This document shows, piece after piece, positions 49,529 through 62,391 of a DNA stretch of 64,000 nt (the first letter of the stretch is position 1; every line of letters starts with the position of its first letter). The translations under genes were made by a program, and so were the position numbers. The notes under the pieces were generated by a model. That model saw only the letters and a program-made list of their open reading frames with translations, had not been told where the DNA came from and searched no databases. This DNA is from Crocinitomicaceae bacterium (lineage in GTDB: Bacteria; Bacteroidota; Bacteroidia; Flavobacteriales_D; Crocinitomicaceae), in assembly GCA_024643365.1 (NCBI GenBank), contig JAHENC010000019.1, positions 1 to 64,000 of the forward strand, written 5' to 3'.

Positions 49529-49530
49529 AG

Positions 49531-51804
<2,274 letters not shown>

Positions 51805-51808
<4 letters not shown>

Positions 51809-52842
51809 ATCGGCAATTGGAACGATCGGTAGCTAACGACTTTTTAAAGTCTCAGGAGACAAAAGTCCAGCGGATTAGTCTATTAAAGGGTGGACTCATT
51901 CACAAAACATTTTTGGTGGAGGCAATGAACGAGGCGTTTTATGTTCTTCAAGGAGTGAACACTCACGTCTTTAGCAATCCAAACTTGGTGGTGATGAACC
52001 AACTACGAATTGCGCAGTTTTTAGAAAAAAAAGGCTATCCAAAATCGTGTCTAACACTTGTGAAAAGTGCCGATCAAAGTTATTTGCTTCAAGACCACAA
52101 AGGACAAACTTGGCGCATGTTTCATGCCATTCATCCAAGCAAAAGTTTAGATGTCCTCACGAAGAATGTACAAGCATTCGAGGCGGCGAAAGCTCTAAGC
52201 GAATTTCACTCCTACTTACTGGACTTCCCCAAAAACCAAATCCAAGAAAGCATTCCTGGGTTTCTAGACTTCAATAAGAGAAGGAAAGATTATCAACATT
52301 CTTTAAAAGTCGCAATCCCATATCGTCGAACTCAGGCTAGTTATTTGATCAAGAAAATGGTGGAGCATGAGGAGGTATTGACACGATACCTAGCATTGTT
52401 GCCAAAGATTCCGAAGCGAATCATTCATGCAGATCCAAAATTGAGTAATTTTTTATTTGATTCAAACGGGGTGGAGGTGCGTGCACTTATTGATTGGGAT
52501 ACCATTATGGTGGGAAGTATTTTATATGATTTTGGAGATATGGTCCGTTCGTTTTGTCAAGTTGGAACAGAGGATACTCAACAGAAAAACGCTTTCAATC
52601 CAGCTATATTAAAGGAATTAATCAATGGATATGTTCAAGGTCCAATGAACGATCACCTCAGTGATTTAGAGCGGGAACATTTTCTTTTGGGAGCAAAGGC
52701 AGTGATTTACATTCAGGGCCTTCGTTTTCTAAGCGATTACTTAATCGGAGATCAATATTATTGGGTGGAGGACGAAAATCATAACTTGCGCAGGGCAAGG
52801 AATCAGTTTCAATTGTTAGAAGAGATCAGTCAGTTAGATTAG
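51805..52842 (+). CDS. APH-fold phosphotransferase (NahK-like N-acetylhexosamine kinase candidate)
   Basis: RIIHADPKLSNFLFD (HxDxxxxN catalytic loop), ALIDWDTIMVG (DWD); 4-nt overlap with the nucleotidyltransferase. Confidence 0.8.
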
Positions 52843-52844
52843 AT

Positions 52845-53363
52845 TTACCATTGAAAGGCAAGCTCACTCATCCATTTGCCTTGTACACGAAGTGTTTGTT
52901 CAATGATGTCACGAACGCATGTTTTTCCACCATCATATGGACTTTGGTAGTGAACGATACTTTTTACGTCGCTAACGGCATCTTGTGGACAAGCAGAAAG
53001 TCCAGCAACCTTTAACACTGGAATATCCGGAATGTCATCACCCATGTATGCAATTTCTTGGTCTGTTAAGTTGAATTCAGCTTTAATTTCCTCGTAACAA
53101 ATCATCTTGCTGTGCGCACTAAGGTAAACTCGATTCATACCGAGTCCGAGTAGTCGGTCGCGTACTTCGGTCGAATTACCACCGGTAATGGCAAAGATTC
53201 GATAGCCCATTTTTGCAGCGTATTGCACTGCGTATCCATCCTTGGAGTTCAATGTCCGAACAATTTCATCTTTCAGTAAATATACTTTTCCATCTGTAAA
53301 GACACCATCAACATCGAAAATAAAGGTGCTGATGTGATTCAGCGCATGTTTGTAACTATTCAT
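52845..53363 (-). CDS. KdsC-like HAD phosphatase
   Basis: FIFDVDGVFTDGKVYL, IFAITGGNSTEVRDRL, AYMGDDIPDIPVLK. Confidence 0.9.
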   Translation of the reverse strand: MNSYKHALNHISTFIFDVDGVFTDGKVYLLKDEIVRTLNSKDGYAVQYAAKMGYRIFAITGGNSTEVRDRLLGLGMNRVYLSAHSKMICYEEIKAEFNLTDQEIAYMGDDIPDIPVLKVAGLSACPQDAVSDVKSIVHYQSPYDGGKTCVRDIIEQTLRVQGKWMSELAFQW

Positions 53364-54123
53364 GGTTATAGGTCTTTTGAATACTGTTTGTTAGGACTTG
53401 ATACAGATTTACTTCCTCTTTTTTTAATAAAGATTCATGCGTCAGAATGGTACTTTGATCATTTCGTCTTGCTGGACCTGTTTGCGCATCATAGGCAGTG
53501 AAATCATCAAGTTTGGCGACCGTTTCTTCAATCAGCGGTTTTAACATGTTCCAGTTTAACTGGTTTTCTTGTAGTTGAACTTGTGCTTTGTGAAAGAGGT
53601 GATTGACAAAGTTATTGACGTAAACAGCTGCTAGATGGTATTTTTGTCTGTTGAATGAATCGCAATAATCGTATTGGAATCCAATGTTTTCACACAGTGC
53701 TTCCAAGGTGTTTCGCAGTTCCATGGAATTTGATTCGATGAGAATTGGAACTTCGTCTATAGTTAAGTGGCGATTTTCGGTGAAGGTTTGAAGCGGATAA
53801 AAAACGCCCCAATTGCTATTGGGAACATCGGCTAAATTCACGGCACCCGCTGTAAAGACAACAAAGGATTCTGTTTTTAACGTCGTGTTCAACGCTTTAA
53901 CAGATGCATCGTTTGTGGCAATAATAATCAAGTCAGCTTTTAACTCGTTCGGATCCGTAATAAACGGACATTTCAAACGTTGAGCGAGTGAATTTCCACT
54001 CACGGGATTTCTACTTGAAATACCCGTAATGTCAATTTTTTTGAAGCGAAAGATAAGTGCAAGTTCAGTGGCAACTTTTCCAGAGCCAATGAACGCAACG
54101 CGTATCTTTCTTTCGTTTGACAT
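53356..54123 (-). CDS. Rossmann-like plus DUF2520 domain protein
   Basis: KIRVAFIGSGKVATELALIFRFKKIDITGISSRN; C-terminal AAVYVNNFVNHLF ... GPARRNDQSTILTH. Confidence 0.86.
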   Translation of the reverse strand: MSNERKIRVAFIGSGKVATELALIFRFKKIDITGISSRNPVSGNSLAQRLKCPFITDPNELKADLIIIATNDASVKALNTTLKTESFVVFTAGAVNLADVPNSNWGVFYPLQTFTENRHLTIDEVPILIESNSMELRNTLEALCENIGFQYDYCDSFNRQKYHLAAVYVNNFVNHLFHKAQVQLQENQLNWNMLKPLIEETVAKLDDFTAYDAQTGPARRNDQSTILTHESLLKKEEVNLYQVLTNSIQKTYNHE

Positions 54124-57100
54124 TATTTACCGTGACATTGCTTAAATTTCTTACCGCTACCACACGGACACGCATCATTTCGATTCACTTTAGGTTCAGC
54201 GATAATCGGTTGACGTTTTTCCGGTTGAGGCATAGAGTTCGCAATCGCTTGATCGTATCCTTGTCTACCTTCGAAAGATGGAGTAGGTGTAGAAGAAACA
54301 GATTGATTCGTTTGTGCTTGTTGGTAATTGTTTTGACGTGCTTCTTGGTTTGTACCTTGAACCGATTGTTCTACCGGTACATCCAATTTCATTAACAACT
54401 CAACCGCTTCCTCATTTAAGCGATTCAACATCGAGCGGAACAATTCATACGATTCCAGTTTGTACACAACAAGTGGATCTTTTTGCTCGTATGAAGCATT
54501 TCGTACAGCTGAGCGTAATTCATCCATCTCACGTAAATGCTCTTTCCATTCATCGTCGATTTTAGATAAAATCACATTTTTCTCGAAAGCTTTGGAAATG
54601 TTTTTACCTTCAGATTTGTAAGCCTCTTCGATATTCACGATCAATTGTAGCTCACGACGTCCATCCGTTAACGGGAAGACCATGTCCTTGTATTTATCGG
54701 ATAGGTTTTCGTGAACATGTTGGATTTGTGGCAAGGCTCTTTGAGCAATTTTATCACATTTACGCTCGTATGATTCCTTCATAGATGCATAAATCTTATC
54801 GGTCAAATCTTCTTTGCTAATTTTCTCGAATTCATCTGCTGAAATCGGTGATTCGATTCCTATGATGCGCAATAATTCTAATTCAAAATCATGGAAACTT
54901 GATGCACTGTGCTGTTTCACCGTTGTTTCACATAACTCGAAGAACATATTATCGATGTCAATGTCCAAGCGGTCACCGAACAACGCATTTTTACGTTTCT
55001 TGTAAATGGCTTTACGTTGAGCGTTCATCACGTCATCGTATTCCAATAAGTTTTTACGTACACCAAAGTTGTTTTCTTCTACTTTTTTCTGTGCGCGTTC
55101 AATAGACTTAGAAACCATTCCGGCAGAAATCACTTCTCCTTCTTTCAGTCCCATTCGGTCCATCAGTTTTGCAATACGTTCCGAACCAAACTTACGCATT
55201 AAGTCATCCTCTAAAGAGACAAAGAAACGAGATGAACCCGGATCTCCTTGACGTCCGGCACGACCTCTTAACTGACGGTCAACACGACGTGAATCGTGAC
55301 GCTCTGTACCAATAATCGCTAGTCCACCGGCTTCTTTCACGCCTTCTCCTAATTTGATATCGGTTCCACGTCCAGCCATGTTCGTTGCAATCGTCACTGC
55401 ACCTGCTAGTCCAGCATTTGCGACAATTTCTGCTTCCTTTTGGTGGTATTTGGCATTCAATACTTGGTGAGGAATCTTTTTCATTTGAAGCATTCTGGAA
55501 ACTAACTCAGAAATCTCAACGGTCGTTGTTCCAACAAGAACGGGACGTCCAGCAGCAACTAATTCCTCTACTTCAAGAATCACGGCATTGTATTTCTCAC
55601 GTGCAGATTTGTAAACGAAATCGTCTTGATCTTTACGCGATACTGCTCTGTTCGTTGGAACGATGACTACATCTAGTTTATAGATGTCCCAGAATTCTTT
55701 CGCTTCCGTTTCCGCTGTTCCCGTCATACCAGCAAGTTTGTGGTACATACGGAAGTAATTTTGCAAAGTCACAGTAGCGTATGTTTGTGTTGCAGCTTCT
55801 ACTTCTACGTTTTCTTTTGCCTCAATAGCTTGGTGTAACCCATCTGAGTAACGACGTCCTTCAAGGATACGTCCGGTAGACTCATCAACGATTTTCACTT
55901 TTCCATCAAGGATTACATATTCCACTTCTTTTTCGAAAAGCGTGTATGCTTTCAATAATTGATTGATGGAGTGAATACGTTCTGATTTAATCGAATATTC
56001 ACGAACCAATCCGTCCTTTTGTTCAAGGTATGTTTCTTTTTCTAGGTTTTGCTTCTGAAGTTTAGCGATTTCATCACCGATATCCGGCATGACAAAGAAA
56101 TTTCGGTCATCTTTTCCAGAAACCAAATCGATTCCTTTGTCCGTTAATTCAATGGTGTTGTTTTTCTCATCGATCACGAAGAATAATTCAGCATCGATTT
56201 TCTTCATGTTTTTACCTTGTTCCGCCATGTAGAAGTTCTCCGTTTTTTGAAGGTGAACTTTGATTCCAGGCTCGGACAAAAACTTGATGAGTGTGCGGTT
56301 TTTCGGTAATCCTCGGTGTGCTCTAAGCAAAGCGATTCCGCCGTCTTCCAACATGCGTTTTGCTTCGTTTTTATCCTCAGGCGCTTCATTAATCACCGTC
56401 AACAATTTTTTCGCATCAGCTAAACATTGTTGCACATATTGTTTTTGAGCCTCCACAACGCGTTCGATGCGTGGTTTCAATTCGTGAAATTCGTGTTCAT
56501 CTCCTTTTGGAGTTGGACCAGAAATAATCAATGGCGTACGCGCATCATCAATTAAAACTGAATCGACCTCATCGACAATCGCAAAATGATGTTTGCGTTG
56601 CACTAAATCGTCAACGTGTCCAGCCATGTTATCACGTAAGTAATCGAATCCAAATTCATTGTTTGTTCCAAACGTAATATCAGCAAGATAAGCTTGTCTT
56701 CTTTCTTTGGAGTTTGGACGGTGTTTGTCGATACAATCTACGCTCAATCCGTGGAATTGGTACAATGGACCCATCCATTCAGAGTCACGTTTTGCCAAGT
56801 AATCATTGACAGTTACAATGTGTACCCCTTTTCCAGCAAGTGCATTAAGGTAAACAGGAAGTGTTGCTACCAACGTTTTCCCTTCTCCTGTTTGCATCTC
56901 AGAAATATTTCCTTTGTGCAATACAGCTCCACCCATCAACTGAACATCATAATGAACCATGTTCCATTTGATGTGTCCACCGGCAGCAGTCCATTCGTTA
57001 TGCCAAATTGCTTTATCACCTTCGATAGTGATTCCATCTTTTTTCTTAGCTAAGTCACGATCGAACTCTTCAGCAGTCACGACTAATTGTCCGTTTGTTG

Positions 57101-57467
57101 ACCAGCGATACGCTGTTTCTTTCACAACCGCAAATGCTTCCGGGAGGATTTTAATCAGTGTTTCTTCGATTTGAGCATCGACTTCTTTTTCTAATTTATC
57201 GATTCGATCGAATAAATCTTCTTTTTCATTGATGCTTGTCTCTAGGCTTTCTGCTTTGGTGCGCAAATCTGCCAATTGATGTTCAAGGCGTTCTTTTTCT
57301 TCGCGAATGAGGTGTTGAAATTCACGCGATTTTTGACGCAATTGCTCGTCAGATAAAGTTTTTATGTGTTCATGAGCAGCATTTGCTAACTCTACGTAAG
57401 GCCAGTATAATTTCTTGTCTTTCGCGTTCTTATCTCCAAAAATGGATTTTAAGATATCTCCAATCAT
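54123..57467 (-). CDS. secA: Preprotein translocase subunit SecA
   Basis: MQTGEGKTLVATLPVYLNAL, NMAGRGTDIKLGEGV, C-terminal NDACPCGSGKKFKQCHGK zinc tail. -7 box 57492-57499 overlaps the ORF-track start, so 57467 is preferred. Confidence 0.97.
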   Translation of the reverse strand: MIGDILKSIFGDKNAKDKKLYWPYVELANAAHEHIKTLSDEQLRQKSREFQHLIREEKERLEHQLADLRTKAESLETSINEKEDLFDRIDKLEKEVDAQIEETLIKILPEAFAVVKETAYRWSTNGQLVVTAEEFDRDLAKKKDGITIEGDKAIWHNEWTAAGGHIKWNMVHYDVQLMGGAVLHKGNISEMQTGEGKTLVATLPVYLNALAGKGVHIVTVNDYLAKRDSEWMGPLYQFHGLSVDCIDKHRPNSKERRQAYLADITFGTNNEFGFDYLRDNMAGHVDDLVQRKHHFAIVDEVDSVLIDDARTPLIISGPTPKGDEHEFHELKPRIERVVEAQKQYVQQCLADAKKLLTVINEAPEDKNEAKRMLEDGGIALLRAHRGLPKNRTLIKFLSEPGIKVHLQKTENFYMAEQGKNMKKIDAELFFVIDEKNNTIELTDKGIDLVSGKDDRNFFVMPDIGDEIAKLQKQNLEKETYLEQKDGLVREYSIKSERIHSINQLLKAYTLFEKEVEYVILDGKVKIVDESTGRILEGRRYSDGLHQAIEAKENVEVEAATQTYATVTLQNYFRMYHKLAGMTGTAETEAKEFWDIYKLDVVIVPTNRAVSRKDQDDFVYKSAREKYNAVILEVEELVAAGRPVLVGTTTVEISELVSRMLQMKKIPHQVLNAKYHQKEAEIVANAGLAGAVTIATNMAGRGTDIKLGEGVKEAGGLAIIGTERHDSRRVDRQLRGRAGRQGDPGSSRFFVSLEDDLMRKFGSERIAKLMDRMGLKEGEVISAGMVSKSIERAQKKVEENNFGVRKNLLEYDDVMNAQRKAIYKKRKNALFGDRLDIDIDNMFFELCETTVKQHSASSFHDFELELLRIIGIESPISADEFEKISKEDLTDKIYASMKESYERKCDKIAQRALPQIQHVHENLSDKYKDMVFPLTDGRRELQLIVNIEEAYKSEGKNISKAFEKNVILSKIDDEWKEHLREMDELRSAVRNASYEQKDPLVVYKLESYELFRSMLNRLNEEAVELLMKLDVPVEQSVQGTNQEARQNNYQQAQTNQSVSSTPTPSFEGRQGYDQAIANSMPQPEKRQPIIAEPKVNRNDACPCGSGKKFKQCHGK

Positions 57468-57491
57468 TGTTTTTCTCTTTAATGCAAGCAC

Positions 57492-57499
57492 CAAAGTTA
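57492..57499 (-). promoter_or_regulatory. -7 box TAACTTTG for secA
   Basis: Reverse strand TAACTTTG, 24 nt upstream of ATG 57467. Confidence 0.5.
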
Positions 57500-57637
57500 A
57501 TCAATTCTACTTAATCTTAAGGACATTCAGTCGCTTGAATTGCAACTATTCACAAGAAAATATTTCCCTGCGGTTTCCATTGGTTTCAGCTGTTAAAATC
57601 AACATTGCTTCGAGCATCGCTAATTAGCAATAATGCT

Positions 57638-57645
57638 TATCTTTG
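57638..57645 (+). promoter_or_regulatory. -7 box TATCTTTG 4 nt upstream of guaA ATG
   Basis: TATCTTTG-CGCC-ATG. Confidence 0.55.
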
Positions 57646-57649
57646 CGCC

Positions 57650-59182
57650 ATGCATGAAATGATATTAATTTTAGATTTTGGATCTCAATATACGCAGCTC
57701 ATCGCGCGTAGAATCCGTGAGTTAAATGTTTATTGTGAAATCCATCCGTGGAATAAAATCCCGGAAATTGGCTCAAATGTGAAAGGTGTCATTCTTTCAG
57801 GAAGTCCTTTTTCTGTTCGAGATGAAGCTTCACCGCGTCCAAATCTAGATGCAATTAAAGGTAAAATGCCACTTTTGGGTGTGTGTTTTGGTGCGCAGTA
57901 TTTGTCCCATCATTTTGGAGGAGAAGTATTGCCTTCAAGCATCCGTGAATATGGACGTGCTCATTTATCTTATGTGGATGAAAGTCATGTCTTAACGAAA
58001 GGAATGACCAACGGTTCACAAGTGTGGATGTCACATGGAGATACCATCAAAAAAATTCCAAGTAACTATAAAATTATTGCTAGCACATCCGATGTCGAAA
58101 TTGCTGGATACCATATCGAAGGTGAAGAAACCTACGGAATACAATTTCATCCAGAAGTGTATCATTCTACGGAAGGAAAGATTCTTTTGCAAAATTACAT
58201 CGTGGACATTTGTCATTGCGCATGTGATTGGACCCCAGATTCATTTGTAGAGGAGACAACTTCGCGTTTGCGTGAGCAATTGGGAGCTGATAAAGTCATC
58301 CTTGGACTTTCAGGAGGTGTTGATTCATCGGTAGCAGCGGTCCTTTTACACAAAGCAATTGGCGAAAATTTACATTGTATTTTCGTTGACAATGGACTTC
58401 TTCGCAAAAACGAATACCAGTCTGTACTTGAATCCTACAAAGGAATGGGTTTGAACGTGAAAGGTGTAGATGCATCTGAATTGTTTTACGCGGCATTGAA
58501 AGGATTGACTGATCCAGAATTAAAGCGCAAAGCCATTGGTAAAGTATTTATCGATGTGTTTGACGAAGAATCGAAGAAAGTAGCGGGAGCGAAATGGCTC
58601 GGACAAGGAACAATTTATCCAGATGTTATTGAGTCAGTTTCTGCAACAGGTGGACCATCACAAACGATAAAATCTCACCACAATGTGGGTGGATTACCAG
58701 ATTACATGAAACTACAAGTGGTTGAGCCATTACGTTTGTTATTCAAAGATGAGGTGAGACGAATTGGACGTTCTCTTGAAATCGATGAGCGCATTCTTGG
58801 TCGTCATCCATTCCCAGGTCCTGGACTTGGAATCCGTATTTTAGGAGAAGTAAGCGCTGAAAAAGTGCGCATCTTGCAAGATGTCGATGCGATTTTCATC
58901 GATGGATTAAAAGAAGACGGATTATACGACGATGTTTGGCAAGCGGGAGCAATATTCTTGCCTATTCAATCTGTAGGAGTGATGGGTGATGAACGCACTT
59001 ACGAAAATGCTGTGGCATTGAGAGCGGTTACGTCTACTGATGGAATGACTGCCGATTGGTGTCATTTACCATATGAGTTCTTAGCGAAAATATCGAATAG
59101 AATTATCAATCAAGTAAAAGGAATTAATCGTGTCACATACGACATTAGTTCCAAGCCACCTGCAACTATTGAATGGGAATAA
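57650..59182 (+). CDS. guaA: GMP synthase (glutamine-hydrolysing)
   Basis: [68 protein letters not shown]. Confidence 0.97.
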   Translation: MHEMILILDFGSQYTQLIARRIRELNVYCEIHPWNKIPEIGSNVKGVILSGSPFSVRDEASPRPNLDAIKGKMPLLGVCFGAQYLSHHFGGEVLPSSIREYGRAHLSYVDESHVLTKGMTNGSQVWMSHGDTIKKIPSNYKIIASTSDVEIAGYHIEGEETYGIQFHPEVYHSTEGKILLQNYIVDICHCACDWTPDSFVEETTSRLREQLGADKVILGLSGGVDSSVAAVLLHKAIGENLHCIFVDNGLLRKNEYQSVLESYKGMGLNVKGVDASELFYAALKGLTDPELKRKAIGKVFIDVFDEESKKVAGAKWLGQGTIYPDVIESVSATGGPSQTIKSHHNVGGLPDYMKLQVVEPLRLLFKDEVRRIGRSLEIDERILGRHPFPGPGLGIRILGEVSAEKVRILQDVDAIFIDGLKEDGLYDDVWQAGAIFLPIQSVGVMGDERTYENAVALRAVTSTDGMTADWCHLPYEFLAKISNRIINQVKGINRVTYDISSKPPATIEWE

Positions 59183-59192
59183 GCTTCGTTTC

Positions 59193-60932
59193 ATGAAAAA
59201 ATCCTTATTGTTCTTTTTGCTACTAAGTACCTTGTTAGTCCATGGACAACAATTTGCTCAGATCACAGAACGAGAGGGAAAGAAGTGTTACATCCATACG
59301 GTTGCGGACGGGAATAATTTGTACGGACTCCAGCAAATGTATGCGTGTCCGGCTGAGGATATCCTGAACCTGAATCCCGGAATTGAACGTGGATTAACCA
59401 CTGGTGAGATTGTGTTCATTCCAGTTCAACGCAGAACGGTGAAACACACGGTGGTCCAGAAAGAAACGTTGTATTCCGTTTCTAAATTGTATGATGTCTC
59501 GATGGATTCGATTATGAAATACAATCCGACCACAAAAAATGGACTAAAAATAAATCAGCGCTTGAGTATTCCAAACGCTATCGCGCCCATTCAGACGGAT
59601 GAAACATCTACTTCCGTCGAGGTGATGCAGCAGGAAATCCCCAAGCCAAGTGAGGTAGCACAGGCCAAGTTTAAAATTTCATTTAGCGATGCAGTGATTT
59701 CACATGTGGTTTTACCACAGGAATCCTTGTATACTTTATCCAAGCGTTTTATGGTTCCTGTTCCGGAACTTCAATCCTTGAATCACTTAACTTCTAGTCG
59801 CGTAAGTCCGGGTCAAACCGTTCGAATTCCGATTAAAAAGGAAAAAGTCGAACGTGTTCAGATTCGACCGGTTCCTCCAAAAAAAGTGGAGGAGATCAAG
59901 GATGTATTGCAATTTCCGGCACGCAAATCATTCGAAGTTGCACTTTTTTTACCCTTAAATTTAGATTCCACTGCAACGTATAATCGCTTTGTTTCTAGTG
60001 CCGCGTTGGAATACTACATGGGAGCAAAATTAGCAATGGATTCATTGACTCACCTTGGATTAAATGCTGTTTTTCATGTGTATGATTATGAATCAGCAAG
60101 TGAAAATTTAACAGCGATTTTAGCAAAACCAGAATTGTTGAATATGGATGTTATTTTCGCGCCCTTGCAACAGCGAGAAGCGGAATTGGTGAGTTCTTTT
60201 GCGCGAAAGAATGAGTTGACTGTGGCTTTTCCTGTTTCCATGAAGGAAAGTGAGTTGATGGGTAATCCGAATGCGATTTGTCTTTCTCCGTCGTCATCAA
60301 ACCTTATGGATCAATTGGCATTGAGTGTTCATCACCACTTTGTTAATCAGACTATCGTACTCATTAAAGGGGAGTCTGAGGCTGATATGAAGATGGACCA
60401 ATTGTTTTTAACGGCCTTCAGAAATGTTCCATCGTCTGTTTCCAAAGCCAAGATTATCGAAGCGAATTGGAAAAACTACAAGCAATATGAGTTCATGAAT
60501 GAGGACATCATTTATGTCGTTTTAAGTACAGATAAAGTAAAAGTATTGTCCTTGTTGGAAAAATATAAATCAAACGAACATGTCCATATTTATGGATTGA
60601 AAGAGTGGCTGGAGTGGAAGGAAGTGAGTGGAACCATTGAAAATTCCTATGCATTTACATATGCTAGTCCGAGTTATTTTTCATACCATGCTCCAAGTGT
60701 AATGACTTTACATAAGAAATACCGCAAGGTCTATACATCCGATTTGACAAAAATGGCTTGTTTGGGTTATGATGTTACCTTAATGGTTTGTCGACAATTA
60801 TTGAATCAAACAAATAAGCAAACAGGAATCATCAGTAATTACCAACTCCTTCAACAAGGTGTCGGAAATGGTTTTCAAAATACAGCTGGATATATTTTAG
60901 ATTACAAAGGATTTGAATCGAAGCCTGAATAA
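59193..60932 (+). CDS. Secreted LysM-repeat protein with C-terminal periplasmic-binding-like region
   Basis: Signal peptide; repeats HTVADGNNLYGLQQMYACPAEDILNLNPGIE, HTVVQKETLYSVSKLYDVSMDSIMKYNP, HVVLPQESLYTLSKRFMVPVPELQSLN; then FEVALFLPLNLDSTATYNRF. Confidence 0.85.
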   Translation: MKKSLLFFLLLSTLLVHGQQFAQITEREGKKCYIHTVADGNNLYGLQQMYACPAEDILNLNPGIERGLTTGEIVFIPVQRRTVKHTVVQKETLYSVSKLYDVSMDSIMKYNPTTKNGLKINQRLSIPNAIAPIQTDETSTSVEVMQQEIPKPSEVAQAKFKISFSDAVISHVVLPQESLYTLSKRFMVPVPELQSLNHLTSSRVSPGQTVRIPIKKEKVERVQIRPVPPKKVEEIKDVLQFPARKSFEVALFLPLNLDSTATYNRFVSSAALEYYMGAKLAMDSLTHLGLNAVFHVYDYESASENLTAILAKPELLNMDVIFAPLQQREAELVSSFARKNELTVAFPVSMKESELMGNPNAICLSPSSSNLMDQLALSVHHHFVNQTIVLIKGESEADMKMDQLFLTAFRNVPSSVSKAKIIEANWKNYKQYEFMNEDIIYVVLSTDKVKVLSLLEKYKSNEHVHIYGLKEWLEWKEVSGTIENSYAFTYASPSYFSYHAPSVMTLHKKYRKVYTSDLTKMACLGYDVTLMVCRQLLNQTNKQTGIISNYQLLQQGVGNGFQNTAGYILDYKGFESKPE

Positions 60933-60934
60933 AC

Positions 60935-61831
60935 ATGACGCGTAAAGAAATAGAGGAATCATATAGAGACTTGCAATTGCATATTTGTCAAGCCTTAGAG
61001 CAAATTGATGGAGAAGCAGCGTTTATGGAAGATCCATGGACACGCGAAGAAGGTGGTGGTGGATTTACGCGAACAATCATTAATGGACGTGTTTTTGAAA
61101 AAGGAGGAGTTGCTTTTTCTGCTGTTCACGGTCCAGTTTCTCAAGCGATGAAAAAGCAATTGAATCTGGAAGGAGAACACTTTTTTGCGACGGGCGTTTC
61201 GATCGTCTTGCATCCTAAACACCCAAGACATCCGATTATCCATATGAATGTCCGTTATTTTGAATTGGATAATGGTGCAACATATTGGTTTGGAGGAGGA
61301 ATTGATTTGACGCCACATTATGTTGATCAAAAATTAGCGGTCGATTTCCACCAACAATTAAAAGAAACTTCTGACCAGTTTTCTGATGAATTTTATCCAA
61401 AATTTAAAGAATGGGCAGATCGTTATTTTTACTTACCGCATCGCGAGGAGTCTCGTGGAATTGGTGGTATTTTCTTCGATCATTTGGATGAAACATGTGG
61501 CTTGTCCAAAAAAGATATTTTTGACTATTGCCTTTCCCTCGGTAGGTTGTTTCCAGTGGTATACAAGCATCAAATAGATTCGATTGACTTGAAAGTGGCA
61601 ACTGAGCAAGAACTGAATTGGCAAGCATTGCGTCGTGGACGTTACGTTGAATTCAACTTACTTCACGACCGAGGAACAAAATTCGGTATTTATTCTGGTG
61701 GAAGAACAGAGTCCATACTCATGAGCATGCCTCCGCGTGCGAATTGGGAATACAACTTGGAGGTAGAGAAAGGATCAGAAGAGGCTGAAACATTGGCGTT
61801 CTTGAAACAAACGCATGAGTTTGTAGCTTAA
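60935..61831 (+). CDS. hemF: Oxygen-dependent coproporphyrinogen III oxidase
   Basis: DPWTREEGGGGFTRTI, GPVSQAMK, HPRHPIIHMNVRYFELDNGATYWFGGGIDLTPHY, RGRYVEFNLLHDRGTKFGIYSGGRTESILMSMPP. Confidence 0.96.
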   Translation: MTRKEIEESYRDLQLHICQALEQIDGEAAFMEDPWTREEGGGGFTRTIINGRVFEKGGVAFSAVHGPVSQAMKKQLNLEGEHFFATGVSIVLHPKHPRHPIIHMNVRYFELDNGATYWFGGGIDLTPHYVDQKLAVDFHQQLKETSDQFSDEFYPKFKEWADRYFYLPHREESRGIGGIFFDHLDETCGLSKKDIFDYCLSLGRLFPVVYKHQIDSIDLKVATEQELNWQALRRGRYVEFNLLHDRGTKFGIYSGGRTESILMSMPPRANWEYNLEVEKGSEEAETLAFLKQTHEFVA

Positions 61832-62268
61832 ATCTTAGTGAACGTTACATAGTCCGTACCGCCGTTTCCACCGCTTACATCAACTAATTTTAGTTCCGTT
61901 TCTGATTGACTAACAATATCCCAATCATCGGTAAGGTCGTCCAATTTATTCCCAACGTTAAACGTTACGTTGAAGTCTAAATCATCCATCGAGTCATCGT
62001 TGCTGTTAGAATCAGTAATCGACCATTGTCCAGTGAATTGATTCGTACTACTACTTAATAAATCCATCACTTGAAGAGAACCATCTTGATTAAAGGTGAA
62101 TCTAAAGGTGGTGAAATCCATTGTTTCGTCATTGCCATCATCGATATATGAAGATACAACCCATGTACCTTGTTGAATGTCATCTTGAATGTTGTTTTGA
62201 ATTTTCGCTTTATTGCAAGATGTTAACGTTAGAATAAATAGGGCGATTGGAAGGATGGATTTAAACAT
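61828..62268 (-). CDS. Small lipoprotein (lipocalin-like), unknown function
   Basis: Lipobox LFILTLTSCNKAK; WVVSSYIDDGND...GQWSITDSNSNDDSMDDLDF. Confidence 0.75.
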   Translation of the reverse strand: MFKSILPIALFILTLTSCNKAKIQNNIQDDIQQGTWVVSSYIDDGNDETMDFTTFRFTFNQDGSLQVMDLLSSSTNQFTGQWSITDSNSNDDSMDDLDFNVTFNVGNKLDDLTDDWDIVSQSETELKLVDVSGGNGGTDYVTFTKI

Positions 62269-62359
62269 ATGATTTTTTTACAAATTTATTTACTTTCCGC
62301 AATAAAGGCGCCAAGTTTGGTATTTTTAGTGAGCTGATTGCTATAAAAGAATAAGACAT

Positions 62360-62367
62360 TACCTTTG
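62360..62367 (+). promoter_or_regulatory. Promoter: TTG (62338) - 19 nt - TACCTTTG for VOC gene
   Basis: Best -33/-7 match noticed in the window; 24 nt before ATG. Confidence 0.65.
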
Positions 62368-62391
62368 TCAAATAATTAGTAAGCAAAAAAC

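Noticed and set aside
56694-57174. Forward ORFs (119 and 71 aa) opposite secA
   Set aside because: Antisense to highly conserved SecA motor domain; no evidence of coding.
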